Source: Prostheceraeus crozeri
Lineage: Eukaryota; Platyhelminthes; Polycladida; Euryleptidae
Length of the DNA: 64,000 bases
NCBI GenBank assembly: GCA_907163375.1
Contig: CAJQUW010010404.1
Coordinates: 266,747-330,746, forward strand
Direction: 5' to 3'
Shown here: positions 30,978 through 42,500 of the stretch, piece by piece
Layout: the number at the start of each line of letters is the position of its first letter
How positions within the stretch are numbered: position 1 is the first letter of the stretch
Translations under genes and position numbers: made by a program
Notes under the pieces: generated by a model
The model's database searches: none
Seen by the model: the letters and a program-made list of their open reading frames with translations, nothing else
Told to the model about the DNA's origin: nothing

Positions 30978-31044
30978 CTAAACAATGTCCTCCATTCGAA
31001 AGAAAAAAAATATTTCTCGGATACCAAAATTATATTATTCTGCC

Positions 31045-31080
31045 AAATATTTCGGCTTCCGCCTTCGTCAGTGGCAATAG
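31045..31080 (-). ncRNA. Hammerhead-ribozyme-like motif, inner end of right Penelope element
   Basis: Minus-strand copy of the motif at 24486-24507: core CTGACGA to GAAA at 31071-31050, with the same flanking complementary segments. Confidence 0.35.
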
Positions 31081-31323
31081 AGCACAGAATGATGTTACAA
31101 CTGCAGGACTGCATGAAGAACCTGTTGTGAATAGTTATCAACTAAAAGTCAATACCCTTTGAGATAAAAAGTCGAAACAATCACTCTACTGAATAAAAGT
31201 AGACAGTAACTACGTAGATGAAATAAAATACGACACGGCAGTAAAAACAAGCAATCATTTCAAAAAGAAAATAAACAATGATACATAAGTATAAGAAGGC
31301 TCAATGAAGAGAAAATGAGGTAC

Positions 31324-32782
31324 TCAAGACAAAGTTAAAGAGACTCCACGGCATCCATTCATCAATTCGAACTCGTTTGATAGTTTACGGATGTATAATG
31401 CTTCAAGCTTCTTCCTCTTCGCTTTATGATGCAGTCCCGTGTGCAGTAAGGACCAGTGAATGTCCATTCTCCCATTGTGTTTTTTCTTCGCATGGAGGAC
31501 AACATGGCTAGTTTCATTATTTAAATTGAGGTGTTCTTTGATGCGTGATTTTATCATGCGTTCTGTCTCGCCAATATATATTTGGTTACATACGTTGCAC
31601 GTCACCTTATATATCACGAATTTCATATCACACAGGTTGATAGACGAAGATGATTTGCATGTAATGCAATCATTGGCACACAATGATTTTTCTTTCGGTG
31701 GACGAAAATACTTGTTCATGGCCCTGTTATTAAATGATAGGTAAATTTTGTCATTTAATCCAGTCCGTCGCATAACACTCAGCATCTTCTGTTTAATTTC
31801 CTCTGACACAAAAGGACATTTGACATAAAGACGATCCGTTTTCTTCTTTTCTTCCTAGACGATCCGTTTTCTTCTTTTCTTCCTGTTCTTTATGCTGCTC
31901 TCGTCTTTGATAATCCCGGTACACTCTGTCCAAGAAAGATTTGGGATAGCAATTACTGATAAATCGCTGCAACACCTTGTTCACTGAAGATTCTATTCCG
32001 TCTTGTGTAGAACGATACATAGCTCGACGAATTTCTCCCAATACGTTGCCACGTTTAAGGGATACGGGAGAATGGGAGCACCAAGGATGAATTGTGTTGC
32101 TATGGAAATGCTTTGAGTATATACGTGAGCTAAAATGTCCTTCATGAAGTCTCAGTTCACAATCTAAAAATGGTAGGAATCCTTCCAAATTAGGCAATTC
32201 CATGGTGAATCTTATGTTGGTATGTGCTCCATTGGCACAATTCAAAACATCCTCGATATTGACGTGAGATGGATAGATGAGAAATATATCGTAGATATAT
32301 CTTTTCCAGTAAATATCCGCTGATAGACTTGATAAAATCTCATGTTCAACATAATTCATAAAAATCACAGCTGCTTGCGGAGCAATAGGATTGCCCATAG
32401 TGAGACCACTCTTCTGGATGTAACTTATTTCATTATGGATAATGGTGTCAGAGGAAAGGCAAAGATGAAACAATTCCAAAAAGTCACTCACTAGCATATC
32501 CTTCAAGAAGTCACTGGCATCCTGCCAATCTTGGTAAAATACACTCATAACACTAAATAATCCCAAAACACCATTAACATCCTCAAAAGGTATACTACCA
32601 TATAGATTCTTGACATCAAAACTCGCAATAGAGTAAGGGCCTTCCAAAGATAAAGATTTGATCCATGTCATGAAAGAGTCCGTATCTCTTAAATGAGCAG
32701 GGACAAAACGTAGAAGTGAGTTAAGATGGTTGCCAAGTAATTTGGATAATTTCACTGATGGAGAGTCCACGGCCGCAGCGAT
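31324..32782 (-). pseudogene. Penelope-like RT plus GIY-YIG polyprotein, right copy, broken
   Basis: RT part 32770-31793 is longer than on the left because the frame is open through FLDCELRLHEGHFSSRIYS and SFLDRVYRDYQRR. It has the same KRYIYDIFLI box with Tyr in place of a catalytic Asp. The 28-bp link unit is present twice (about 31830-31885), which moves the GIY-YIG part (31809-31324) into another frame. A single unit would keep RT and GIY-YIG in one frame. The GIY-YIG part is otherwise complete, with KVTCNVCNQIYIGET and R/E residues of the family. Confidence 0.85.
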
Positions 32783-32810
32783 GGGGCGTCCTTGTAATTG
32801 ACCTATTTAT

Positions 32811-33230
32811 TACCTATCATTTAATAACAGGGCCATGAACAAGTATTTTCGTCCACCGAAAGAAAAATCATTGTGTGCCAATGATTGCATTACATGCAAA
32901 TCATCTTCGTCTATCAACCTGTGTGATATGAAATTCGTGATATATAAGGTGACGTGCAACGTATGTAACCAAATATATATTGGCGAGACAGAACGCATGA
33001 TAAAATCACGCATCAAAGAACACCTCAATTTAAATAATGAAACTAGCCATGTTGTCCTCCATGCGAAGAAAAAACACAATGGGAGAATGGACATTCACTG
33101 GTCCTTACTGCACACGGGACTGCATCATAAAGCGAAGAGGAAGAAGCTTGAAGCATTATACATCCGTAAACTATCAAACGAGTTCGAATTGATGAATGGA
33201 TGCCGTGGAGTCTCTTTAACTTTGTCTTGA
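32811..33230 (+). pseudogene. Inverted partial GIY-YIG copy, right element
   Basis: Same 5' junction and same product as the left inverted copy (23812-24233). It carries the full C-terminus and a complete 3' UTR. Confidence 0.85.
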
Positions 33231-33472
33231 GTACCTCATTTTCTCTTCATTGAGCCTTCTTATACTTATGTATCATTGTTTATTTTCTTTTTGAAATGAT
33301 TGCTTGTTTTTACTGCCGTGTCGTATTTTATTTCATCTACGTAGTTACTGTCTACTTTTATTCAGTAGAGTGATTGTTTCGACTTTTTATCTCAAAGGGT
33401 ATTGACTTTTAGTTGATAACTATTCACAACAGGTTCTTCATGCAGTCCTGCAATTGTAACATCATTCTGTGC

Positions 33473-33530
33473 TCTATTGCCACTGACGAAGGCGGAAGCC
33501 GAAATATTTGGCAGAATAATATAACTTTGG
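33473..33530 (+). ncRNA. Hammerhead-ribozyme-like motif, outer end of right Penelope element
   Basis: Plus-strand copy of the motif (core 33483-33504). The matching outer end is missing in the left arm. Confidence 0.35.
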
Positions 33531-33560
33531 TATCCGAGAAATATTTTTTTTTCTTTCGAA

Positions 33561-33975
33561 TTATGAATGACCGGATACGTGGAGGACAGCCTACCTTGGC
33601 CACTTGCGAATGTCCTCGATGCTCTGGGAAACTACCTGCGCCATCGGCTGAATCGCTTCTCTCGTCGTCAAAAGAATGTACATAGCTCATGCACTCCAAC
33701 TCTCTCAGTGCTGTAGGCGTATTCTATACCACCCACTCCTACGCTCCTTTGGTGTTAACTTTCATTTAGCAAAAAAGTCGTCATGAAATTTCAACGACGG
33801 AGTAGAAGTTTGAGATGATACACTCCTGGCAAACTAACTCATGAAGTAGCTTTGCTGTGATACATTTCTATCTGTAAACATAAGGTAATGTTAAAGTGAA
33901 TCTAAAACTTTTCAGCTTATTAATTGTTCATCATCGCATCAACGCTTTAACTCGTGAACAGTCAAAATTTTATTT
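33561..33975. other. Right-arm-only sequence beside the Penelope element
   Basis: Unique sequence (33561-33776), then 33777-33960, an inverted copy of 27570-27735 from the palindrome spacer (ACGGAGTAGAAGTTTGAGAT, CTAACTCATGAAGTAGCTTT). No gene was recognised. The left arm lacks all of it. Confidence 0.6.
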
Positions 33976-34500
33976 TTAATTTACACTTAGTCTAACTTGT
34001 AGACTAGTAAATCTTGCGATCCTATTTTTACAAACAGTTATACCTTTATTTCTAACATACACACTATTGAAACTTTATTTCTAACTTGTAAACTTGTAAC
34101 TTGTAAACTCTTGAAACTTTATTTTGATATACAAACAGCTAAAACTTTATTTCTAACGCATACACTATTGAAACTTTATTTCTAACTTGTAAACTCTTGA
34201 AACTATATTTCCTTTCTAACATACAAACAGATAAAGCTTTATTTCTAACATACACACTATTGAAACTTTGTTTCTAACTTGTATACTGGTGAAACTTTTC
34301 TTGCAAACAGCTAAAACTTTATTTCTAACGTACACACTATTGAAACTTTATTTTTAACTTGCAAACAGCTAAAACTTTATTTGTAACGTGCACACTATTG
34401 AAACTTTATTTTTAACTTGTAAACTGTTGAAACTTTATTTTTTATCTGTAAACTGTTGAAACTATATCTTTCATTTACAAATAGTAGAACGCTTAGTCTA
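33975..34500 (-). repeat. AATAAA-rich tandem array C
   Basis: About a dozen 28-45 bp units of the same type as arrays A and B, minus orientation, ending in the shared GAACGCTTAGTCTAATTT segment. In the left arm the equivalent site (22030-22075) keeps only the edge of the array. Confidence 0.85.
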
Positions 34501-34984
34501 ATTTATAAATCTTATAACACTTCATATGGGTGATGATGGTAGATGAAATAGTGCTAAATAAAATTAAGATAGCTTACACTTCTGATACAGGGATAGCAAT
34601 CGACTGCGATCCATGTGTAAAGAGCTTGTTAGACTACGGAAGAGAGAAGTGTGTTATGTTGCGTGTGGCGCGTGAGTGTCCTCCCATTTCATTCCATTCA
34701 TCAATTCGTCTCATTGATAGAGACAGGTAGAACTCATGTTCTCAAAACGTATGCAATGGAAAGTTTGTAAGGCAACCTTCGACAGTTGGCTAAATGTCAC
34801 CCTGGCGCGAATGCATACTAGGTTGAGACAGAGGCAATCACTTGCAAACATGACGCATCGCGTTGCATACCGACGAGATGCTCAACGTTAGAGTTTTAGT
34901 CCTTCATATGAATACGTTGTTCGAGAAACAACAGAAAATAAAATTCACATACTTCATCTAAACATGTACGTACTTCATAAGTGT

Positions 34985-36572
34985 TTCATCTGTCTCATCA
35001 ACGTTTATCATGGGAACAATCATTCAAGTGACATCTAATGAATTACATTTCACTCTACTCCATATCATAAAGACTAACCTTTGTCGAATGGCTGAAGTAC
35101 TCTGACCTGGCGAGAGAAAGCGTCACGTTGAGTATGAAGTCGAATGCCCAACATGAGCAACGGCTCAGAGGTTTCGGTCTAACAAACGACGAACAACCCG
35201 TGCAACGCAATCCCTCTACGGCAGTACCCGCCGTCCCGAAGGAACGCTCGAGCAAAGGAGGTATTACAGCGATGATATGTTTTATGAGCAGAAGTGAATC
35301 TCTTGATAGCAAGAGACTATTCAACTTGATAGCAAGTCAAAACAACCTGATAGCAGGAGCTCACTGAAAAGGAAAGATGAGAATCGTTTCATTTGTCCCG
35401 TCAACGTTTATCGTGGGAACAATCATTCAAGTGACATCTAATGAATTACATTTCACTCTACTCCATATCATAAAGACTAACATTTGTCGAATGGCTGAAG
35501 TACTCTGACCTGGCGAGAGAAAGCGTCACGTTGAGTATGAAGTCGAACGCCCAACATGAGCAACGGCTCAGAGGTTTCGGTCTAACAAACGACGAACAAC
35601 CCGTGCAACACAATCCCTCTACGGCAGTACCCGCCGTCCCGAAGGAACGCTCGAGCAAAGGAGGTTTTACAGCGATGATATGTTTTATGAGCAGAAGTGA
35701 ATCTCTTGATAGCAAGAGACTATTCAACTTGATAGCAAGTCAAAACAACCTGATAGCAGGAGCTCACTGAAAAGGAAAGATGAGAATCGTTTCATTTGTC
35801 CCGTCAACGTTTATCGTGGGAACAATAATTCAAGTGACATCTAATGAATTACATTTCACTCTACTCCATATCATAAAGACTAACATTTGTCGAATGGCTG
35901 AAGTACTCTGACCTGGTGAGAGAAAGCGTCACGTTGAGTATGAAGTCGAACGCCCAACATGAGCAACGGCTCAGAGGTTTCGGTCTAACAAACGACGAAC
36001 AACCCGTACAACGCAATCCCTCTACGGCAGTACCCGCCGTCCCGAAGAAACGCTCGAGCAAAGGAGGTATTACAGCGATGATATGTTTTATGAGCAGAAG
36101 TGAATCTCTTGATAGCAAGAGACTATTCAACTTGATAGCAAGTCAAAACAACCTGATAGCAGGAGCTCACTGAAAAGGAAAGATGAGAATCGTTTCATTT
36201 GTCCCGTCAACGTTTATCGTGGGAACAATCATTCAAGTGACATCTAATGAATTACATTTCACTCTACTCCATATCATAAAGACTAACCTTTGTCGAATGG
36301 CTGAAGTACTCTGACCTGGCGAGAGGAAGCATCACGTTGAGTATGAAGTCGAACGCCCAACATGAACAACGGCTCAGAGGTATCGGTCTAACAAACGACG
36401 AACAACCCGTGCAACGCAATCCCTCTACAGCAGTACCCGCCGTCCCGAAGGAACGCTCGAGCAAAGGAGGTATTACAGCGATGATATGTTTTATGAGCAG
36501 AAGTGAATCTCTTGATAGCAAGAGACTATTCAACTTGATAGCAAGTCAAAACAACCTGATAGCAGGAGCTCA
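34985..36572 (-). repeat. 403-bp tandem repeat, four copies
   Basis: Landmarks recur every 403 bp exactly (for example unit ends at 35324, 35727, 36130, 36533), with about 1-3% differences. Each unit contains one block of the structured-repeat family (CTCGAGCGTTCC, the ACGGCGGGTACTGCCGT hairpin, AGACCGAAACCTCTGAGCCG) and TTGCTATCAAG motifs. The left arm has one unit (about 21195-21590). 403 is not a multiple of three, so copies do not form one long ORF. Confidence 0.93.
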
Positions 36573-38020
36573 CGAACACTCACCTTGTGAAAGATAAATG
36601 TGAAGAGCAGAGCTGGTGCACTACCTTTTATAAGATTTTCCTATGCGGTGAATGGATGAGACCTCTCGTCCAATCACAAGACGAGCAAGAGTTTCCAGTG
36701 CGCCCACGCACTTCCAATTAATGCTGATGTTACAAACTCTCTTTTATGAACGCATGAGCATCTATTTGAATCTGTCAATGTACATTCCTATTGCGATATG
36801 ATTTATTCGTTGATGATTTTACTACGGTATCTTATGTGTTCAGAGCTTGCTCACTAAAGAAGAGAGAAGTGTGTTTGCTGTATACGTTTGGCGTGTGAAT
36901 GTCCAAATCCCATATCATTCCATTCATCATTTCTTCGTCAATGCCCTCTATGTTTCTCAACTCTCGACTTGGAATATACACAGGTGACACGAGGAGGTAG
37001 TGGTTCTTAAAAGAACTCATGAGACTTTCTCGATACGGATAGTATGTGCTACATGTGTATGCTCTAAAAGGTTAGAGTCGGAGTGTAGAAACGACAAGCA
37101 TGCAGTAAGGAGGAATTGATTAAGACGTCATTATGAGAACTTTACTTGATATGTGCCCTACTTTGTAAATCATCAAACGATGAGTGGAGATTTTGAAAAA
37201 CCTGCTGCAGACATCTAAAGCACTCATGACCAAGCGAGAAAAGATGACGTTGGGAAAGTTGCCCAACACTGGCTAAGTGGTTTCGGTCTTAACTATGACA
37301 CACCCCTCCTTCCATCTGCGGCAGCGCTCGCCGTACAAACCCACCAACAGGAAGTACACTATCAAAGATCTCCGCATCACTCATGTTGTAGCCTGATATC
37401 AAGCCGCCTAAGGTGATGGAGGATTTTATCCCTCACTCATACCGAGCTTCACACTATTGGTGCTATGGAGAGGTTATGAAGTAACCTTCGACAGCTGGCT
37501 AAATGTCACCCTGGCGCGAATGCATACTACGTTGAGACAGAGGCAATCACTTGCAAACATGACGCAGAGAGGTTTAACAAGATTGACCATTGCAGAATGT
37601 CCCTTGCGGTATACATAGCTACGGGTTTCACCGCCGCCCTTTACAGGAACGCCCGTCGAAAGGAAGTATTACACCGAACTTTTCCTTACCATGCTCACGT
37701 TGAGTGCTTCTTGATCTGATAGTAAGAGACTTGTTAGCAAGTCAAGCTGACGTTTTCGCAATAGAGAATTTATAAGCCACCCGTGACAAGATAGCTAAGA
37801 CTCGACCGATTGGCATTCAAGGTGCTACGTTGAGAAAAGAGACCGCAACGACCGTTGTAGAGTCGAGATTACCGAAGTCTCCCTCCCTTGCTGTACCCAT
37901 CACTACGATCTTATCCGCTGTCCGGAAGGAACACCCTGTCACTGGAATATTACAACGAAACTCTCCGTACCATGCAACATCATGACACTTGCTAAAGGCA
38001 AATGTGTAGTTGAAAGTCAC
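36573..38020 (-). repeat. Structured-repeat family and promoter zone, right arm
   Basis: Mirror of 19745-21180: the P2 TATA (36625-36634) and the related repeat blocks at about 37190-37360, 37480-37700 and 37815-37975. Confidence 0.5.
36832..37020 (-). CDS. Hypothetical 62-residue ORF, right arm
   Basis: Identical to the product of 20746-20934. Confidence 0.3.
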   Translation of the reverse strand: MSSFKNHYLLVSPVYIPSRELRNIEGIDEEMMNGMIWDLDIHTPNVYSKHTSLFFSEQALNT

Positions 38021-38027
38021 CTCACTG

Positions 38028-38090
38028 GGTTTTATATGATTTTCCTACTCTGAGAATGGTCGAGATTGCTCGCCCAATCAGAAGGTTTGG
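38028..38090 (-). promoter_or_regulatory. CCAAT/TATA promoter module P1, right arm
   Basis: Minus-strand TATAAAA within 38030-38037 and CCAAT (plus strand) near 38076, the mirror of 19686-19734. Confidence 0.5.
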
Positions 38091-38639
38091 TGAATTGTTT
38101 ACAAAGGTTGCAAATTCCAAGCGGAAGCTCGCCTCCCACAACTTTATAAATGTCTTAGTTGAATTCAGCAGGGTCGAAAACCCCAGAAAACCCCCAAAAC
38201 TAGTGAATTTAAATTTTTCATCTTTTTAGCACTACTTATGAAATTTTATAAGTAGTCTATCACTTAGGGCAGGTCAATAGCGACCGAACCTTTTTTGAAT
38301 CAAGTCAAACGGACTTGTAGAAGCAAAGTTACAAGCCTTTAAAGTTTTGGAGTCTTTTATGGCCTGGAGACGAAGGCCATCTCCTGACGAACCTCTAAGT
38401 CTGACGCCTTAGCTGACTTCAGCAATGAAATTTTCTAAGTCGGTTTCTTACGGAAACCCGAAATTTGGAATGTCCGAAGCTATCATTGGAGCTCAGAGAG
38501 ACGACTTACCGTTGACAATCTCTCGTCTTAATGACAAGTCTGTGTCGGTTCCCAGCCAATATAGTTTGTGGCGATCAGCTGATGACGTAATATCCATCAT
38601 CCAAAAACTTAAAACGGTTCTATCGCCGATTCTAGAGGT
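38091..38639. other. Right-arm spacer, mirror of 19131-19680
   Basis: No gene recognised. It contains an 82-codon ORF (38425-38673) that is also open in the mirrored left-arm sequence (19091-19339, minus) with few changes. This is weak evidence for coding because the arms are nearly identical anyway. Confidence 0.35.
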
Positions 38640-39350
38640 CCGATTGAGCTGGAAATGCACCATTTCCATGTAGAATTTGACGCTGAATCCGAATCTGGCC
38701 TCCGTTTTCCCATCCGATGCTTCGTTTTGGCTCTACAGCCCACAGCCATCGCAAAAATTCTAACTCGTTTTTCGGAAAAATGAAGAAAAATTTTTCTCTC
38801 CGATTGACTTGAAACTCACCATGTTGATAGAGAATTTCATGCTGATTCCAAATCTGAAATCCGTTTTGCTCTCCGATGCTTCGTTTTGAAGCTACAGCCC
38901 AAAACGTCCCAAATTCTAACTCTGTCGTTTTTCGCCAATGTCCCAAAATCTTAAATGGCGTCTCACATCTAAACGAGGACAGATAGGAACAAGCCGATTC
39001 TTTCAGTGAATTTGTCTCACTCTTAGCTTTCAAACGAGCTATTGCACGACTTTCTACGATCACTAGAAGCAAAATTGGAAGATCGGTGCCGGGGGGGTGG
39101 GAAACTTAGCGAAACTTTTTTCTCTGCGATTGACTTGAAACGCACCATGTTGATAGAGAATTTGACGCTGATTCCGAATCTGAAATCCGTTTTGCTCTCC
39201 GATGCTTCGTTTTGAGGCTACAACCCAAAACGTCCAAAATTTTACCTGTGCCGTTTTTTCGAAAAAAATTTGAAGAAAAATTTTTTCTGTCCGATTGATT
39301 TGAAACTCACCATGTCGATGCAGAATTTTACGCTGATTCCAAATCTGAAG
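38640..39350 (-). repeat. ~160-bp irregular repeat zone, right arm
   Basis: Mirror of 18430-19130. The G run at 39091 is shorter and is interrupted by a T compared with the left arm's run of 12 C. Confidence 0.7.
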
Positions 39351-39404
39351 TCCGTTTCACTCTCTCGTGCCTCCTTCACCCTCAAAACACACTCTCACTC
39401 CACC

Positions 39405-39589
39405 ACGTCAACCTGGTCGGTCGGCCAAGTCAACCTAGTCGGTTAGCAAAGTCAACCTGGACGGTCGGCCACGTCAACCTGGTCGGTCGGCCAAGTCAGC
39501 CTGGACGGTCGGCCACGTCAGCCTGGACGGTCGACCACGCCAACCTGGACGGTCGGCCAAGACAACCTCTCACTCCGGCCGGCCAAGGT
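39405..39589 (-). repeat. 22-bp tandem repeat, right arm
   Basis: GGTCGGCCAAGTCAACCTGG-type units, mirror of 18189-18360, with about one unit more than the left. It directly borders the long satellite. Confidence 0.8.
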
Positions 39590-40417
39590 GGCGCGCTGTG
39601 TTTGTATTGGACCCACCCCACTTCGAGGCGCGCTGTGTTTGTATTGGACCCACCCCATTTTGAGGCGCGCTGTGTTTGTTTTGGACCCACCCCATTTCGA
39701 GGCGCGCTGTGTTTGCATTGGACCCACCCCATTTCGAGGCGCGCGTGTTTGTGTTGGACCCACCCCATTTCGAGGCGCGCTGTGTTTGTATTGGACCAAC
39801 CCCACTTCGAGGTGCGCTGTGTTTGTATTGGAACCACCCCATTTGGAGGCGCGCTGTGTTTGTATTGGACCCATCCCATTTCGAGGCGCGCTGTGTTTGT
39901 ATTGGAACCACCCCATTTCGAGCGCGCTGTGTTTGTTTTGGACCCACCCCATTTTGAGGCGCGCTGTGTTTGTATTGGACCCTACCCATTTCGAGGCGCG
40001 CGTGTTTGTGTTGGACCAACCCCATTTCGAGGCGCGCGTGTTTGTGTTGGACCCACCCCATTTCGAGGCGTGCTGTGTTTGTATTGGACCCACCCCATTT
40101 CGAGGCGCGCTGTGTTTGTATTGGACCCACCCCATTTCGAGGCGCGCTGTGTTTGTATTGGACCCACCCCATTTCGAGGCGCCCGTGTTTGTTTTGGAAC
40201 CACCCCAATTCGAAGCGCGCTGTGTTTGTATTGGACCCATCCCATTTCGAGGCGCGCTGTGTTTGTATTGGACCCACCCCATTTCGAGGCGCGCTGTGTT
40301 TGTATTGGATCACCCCATTTCGAGCCGCGCTGTGTTTGTATTGGACCCACCCCATTTCGAGGCGCGCTGTGTTTGTATTGGACCCAACCCATTTCGAGGC
40401 GCGCTGTGTTTGTATTG

Positions 40418-42500
40418 GACACATCCCATTTCGAGGCGCGCGTGTTTGTGTTGGACCCACCCCATTTCGAGGCGCGCTGTGTTTGTATTGGACCCAACCC
40501 ATTTCGAGGCGCGCTGTGTTTGTATTGGACCCACCCCATTTCGAGGCGCGCGTGTTTGTATTGGACCCACCCCATTTTGGGGCGCGCGTGTTTGTATTGG
40601 ACCCACCCCATTTCGAGGCGCGCTGTGTTTGTATTGGACCCACCCTAGTTCGAGGCGCGCTGTGTTTGTATTGGACCCATCCCAGTTCGAGGCGCGCTGT
40701 GTTTGTATTGGACCCACCCCATTTCGAAGTCGCGCGCGTTTGTAATGGACCCACCCAATTTCGAGGGGCGCTGTTTTTGTATTGGACCCATCCCATTTCG
40801 AGGCGCGCGTGTTTGTATTGGACCCACCCCAGTTCGAGGCGCGCTGTGTTTGTATTGGACCCACCCCATTTCGAGGCGCGCTGTGTTTGTATTGGATCCA
40901 TTCCATTTCGAGGCGCGCTGTGTTTGTATTGGAACCGACCCATTTCGAGGCGCGCTGTGTTTGTATTGGACCCACCGTATTACGAGGCGCGCTGTGTTTG
41001 CATTGGACCCACCCCATTTCGAGGCGCGCTGTGTTTGTATTGGACCCACCCCATTTTGGGGCGAGCGTGTTTGTATTGGACCCACCCCATTTCGAGGCGC
41101 GCGTGTTTGTATTGGGCCCACCCCATTTCGAGGCGCGCTGTGTTTGTATTGGACCCACCCCATTTCGAGGAACGTGTGTTTGTATTGGACCAACCCCATT
41201 TCGAGGCGCGCGTGTTTGTATTGGACCCACCCCATTACGAGGCGCGCTGTGTTTGTATTGGACCCACCCCATTTCGAGGCGCGCTGTGTTTGTATTGGAC
41301 CCACCCCATTTCGAGGCGCGTGTTCGTATTGGACCCACCCCACTTCGAGGCGCGCTGTGTTTGTATTGGACCCACCCCATTTCGAGGCGCGCGTGTTTGT
41401 TTTGGACCCACCCCATTTCGAGGCGCGCTGTGTTTGTATTGGACCCACCCCATTTCGAGGCGCGCGTGTTTGTATTGGACCCACCCCATTTCGAGGCGCT
41501 CTGTTTTTGTATTGGACCCACCCAATTTCGAGGCGCGCTGTGTTTGTATTGGACCCACCCCATTTCGAGGCGCGCAGTGTTTGTATTGGACCCACCCCAT
41601 TTCGAGGCGCGCTGTGTTTGTATTGGACCCACCCCATTTCGAGGCGCGCGTGTTTGTGTTGGACCCACCCCATTTCGAGGCGCGCTGTGTTTGTATTGGA
41701 CCCACCCCATTTCGAGGCGCGCTGTGTTTCTTTTGGACCCACCACATTTCGGGTCGCGCGTGTTCTTATTGGACCCACCCCATTTCGAGGCGAGCTGTGT
41801 TTGTATTGGACCCACCCCATTTCGAGGCGCGATGTGTTTGTTTTGGACCCATCCCATTTCAGGCGCGCGTGTTTGTATTGGACCCACCCCATTTCGAGGC
41901 GCGCGTGTTTGTTTTGGACCCACCCCATTTCGAGGCGCGCGTGTTCGTATTGGACCCACCCCACTTCGGGGCGCGCTGTGTTTGTATGGGACCGACCCCA
42001 TTTCGAGGCGCGCGTGTTTGTATTGGACCCACCCCATTTCGAGGCGCGCTGTGTTTGTATTGGACCCACCCCATTTCGAGGCGCGCGTGTTTGTATTGGA
42101 CCCACCCCATTTCGAGGCGCTCTGTTTTTGTATTGGACCCACCCCATTTCGAGGCGCGCGTGTTTGTATTGGGCCCACCCCATTTCGAGGCGCGCTGTGT
42201 TTGTATTGGACCCACCCCATTTCGAGGAACGCGTGTTTGTATTGGACCCACCCCATTTCGAGGCGCGCGTGTTTGTATTGGACCCACCCCATTACGAGGC
42301 GCGCTGTGTTTGTATTGGACCCACCGCATTTCGAGGCGCGCTGTGTTTGTATTGGACCCACCCCATTTTGGGGCGTGCGTGTTTGTATTGGATCCAACCC
42401 ATTTCGAGGCGCGCGTGCTCGTATTGGACCCACCCCACTTCGAGGCGCGCGGTGTTTGTATTGGACCTACCCCATTTCGAGGCGCGCGTGGTTGTATTGG
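40418..42500 (+). repeat. Block duplicated inside the satellite, copy 1
   Basis: Rare variants recur in the same order 9,802 bp later: GACACATCCC at 40418 and 50220, CCGTATTACGAGG at ~40976 and ~50778, GGAACGTGTG at 41169 and 50971. After one extra monomer the shift becomes ~9,838 (CCACCGCATT at 42321 and 52160). Confidence 0.85.

Larger units (their letters stand above)
31012..33560 (-). mobile_element. Penelope-like element, right arm
   Basis: GIY-YIG (minus), RT (minus), inverted GIY-YIG (plus), with full 3' UTR segments and ribozyme-like motifs at both outer ends (31050-31071 and 33483-33504). In a strict palindrome the RT should be on the plus strand; it is on the minus strand, the same as in the left arm. 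Confidence 0.85.
28270..40060 (-). repeat. Right arm of the giant palindrome
   Basis: Inverted copy of the left arm with the same block order, ending inside the first monomers of the long satellite. Differences from the left arm are the extra ~1 kb at 33447-34485, four 403-bp units instead of one, a nonsense change in ORF2, two instead of three 28-bp units in the Penelope element, and an RT segment that is not inverted. Confidence 0.93.

Noticed and set aside
35055..36597. 89-residue and 79-86-residue ORFs repeated in each 403-bp unit on both strands
   Set aside because: Both strands are open in the same place, units do not join in frame, and differences between units show no preference for silent sites that I can see.
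17725..40060. Palindrome as a pure assembly artefact
   Set aside because: Not excluded, but the arms differ by indels, copy numbers, a nonsense mutation and RT orientation. A simple mirrored misassembly would not produce these.
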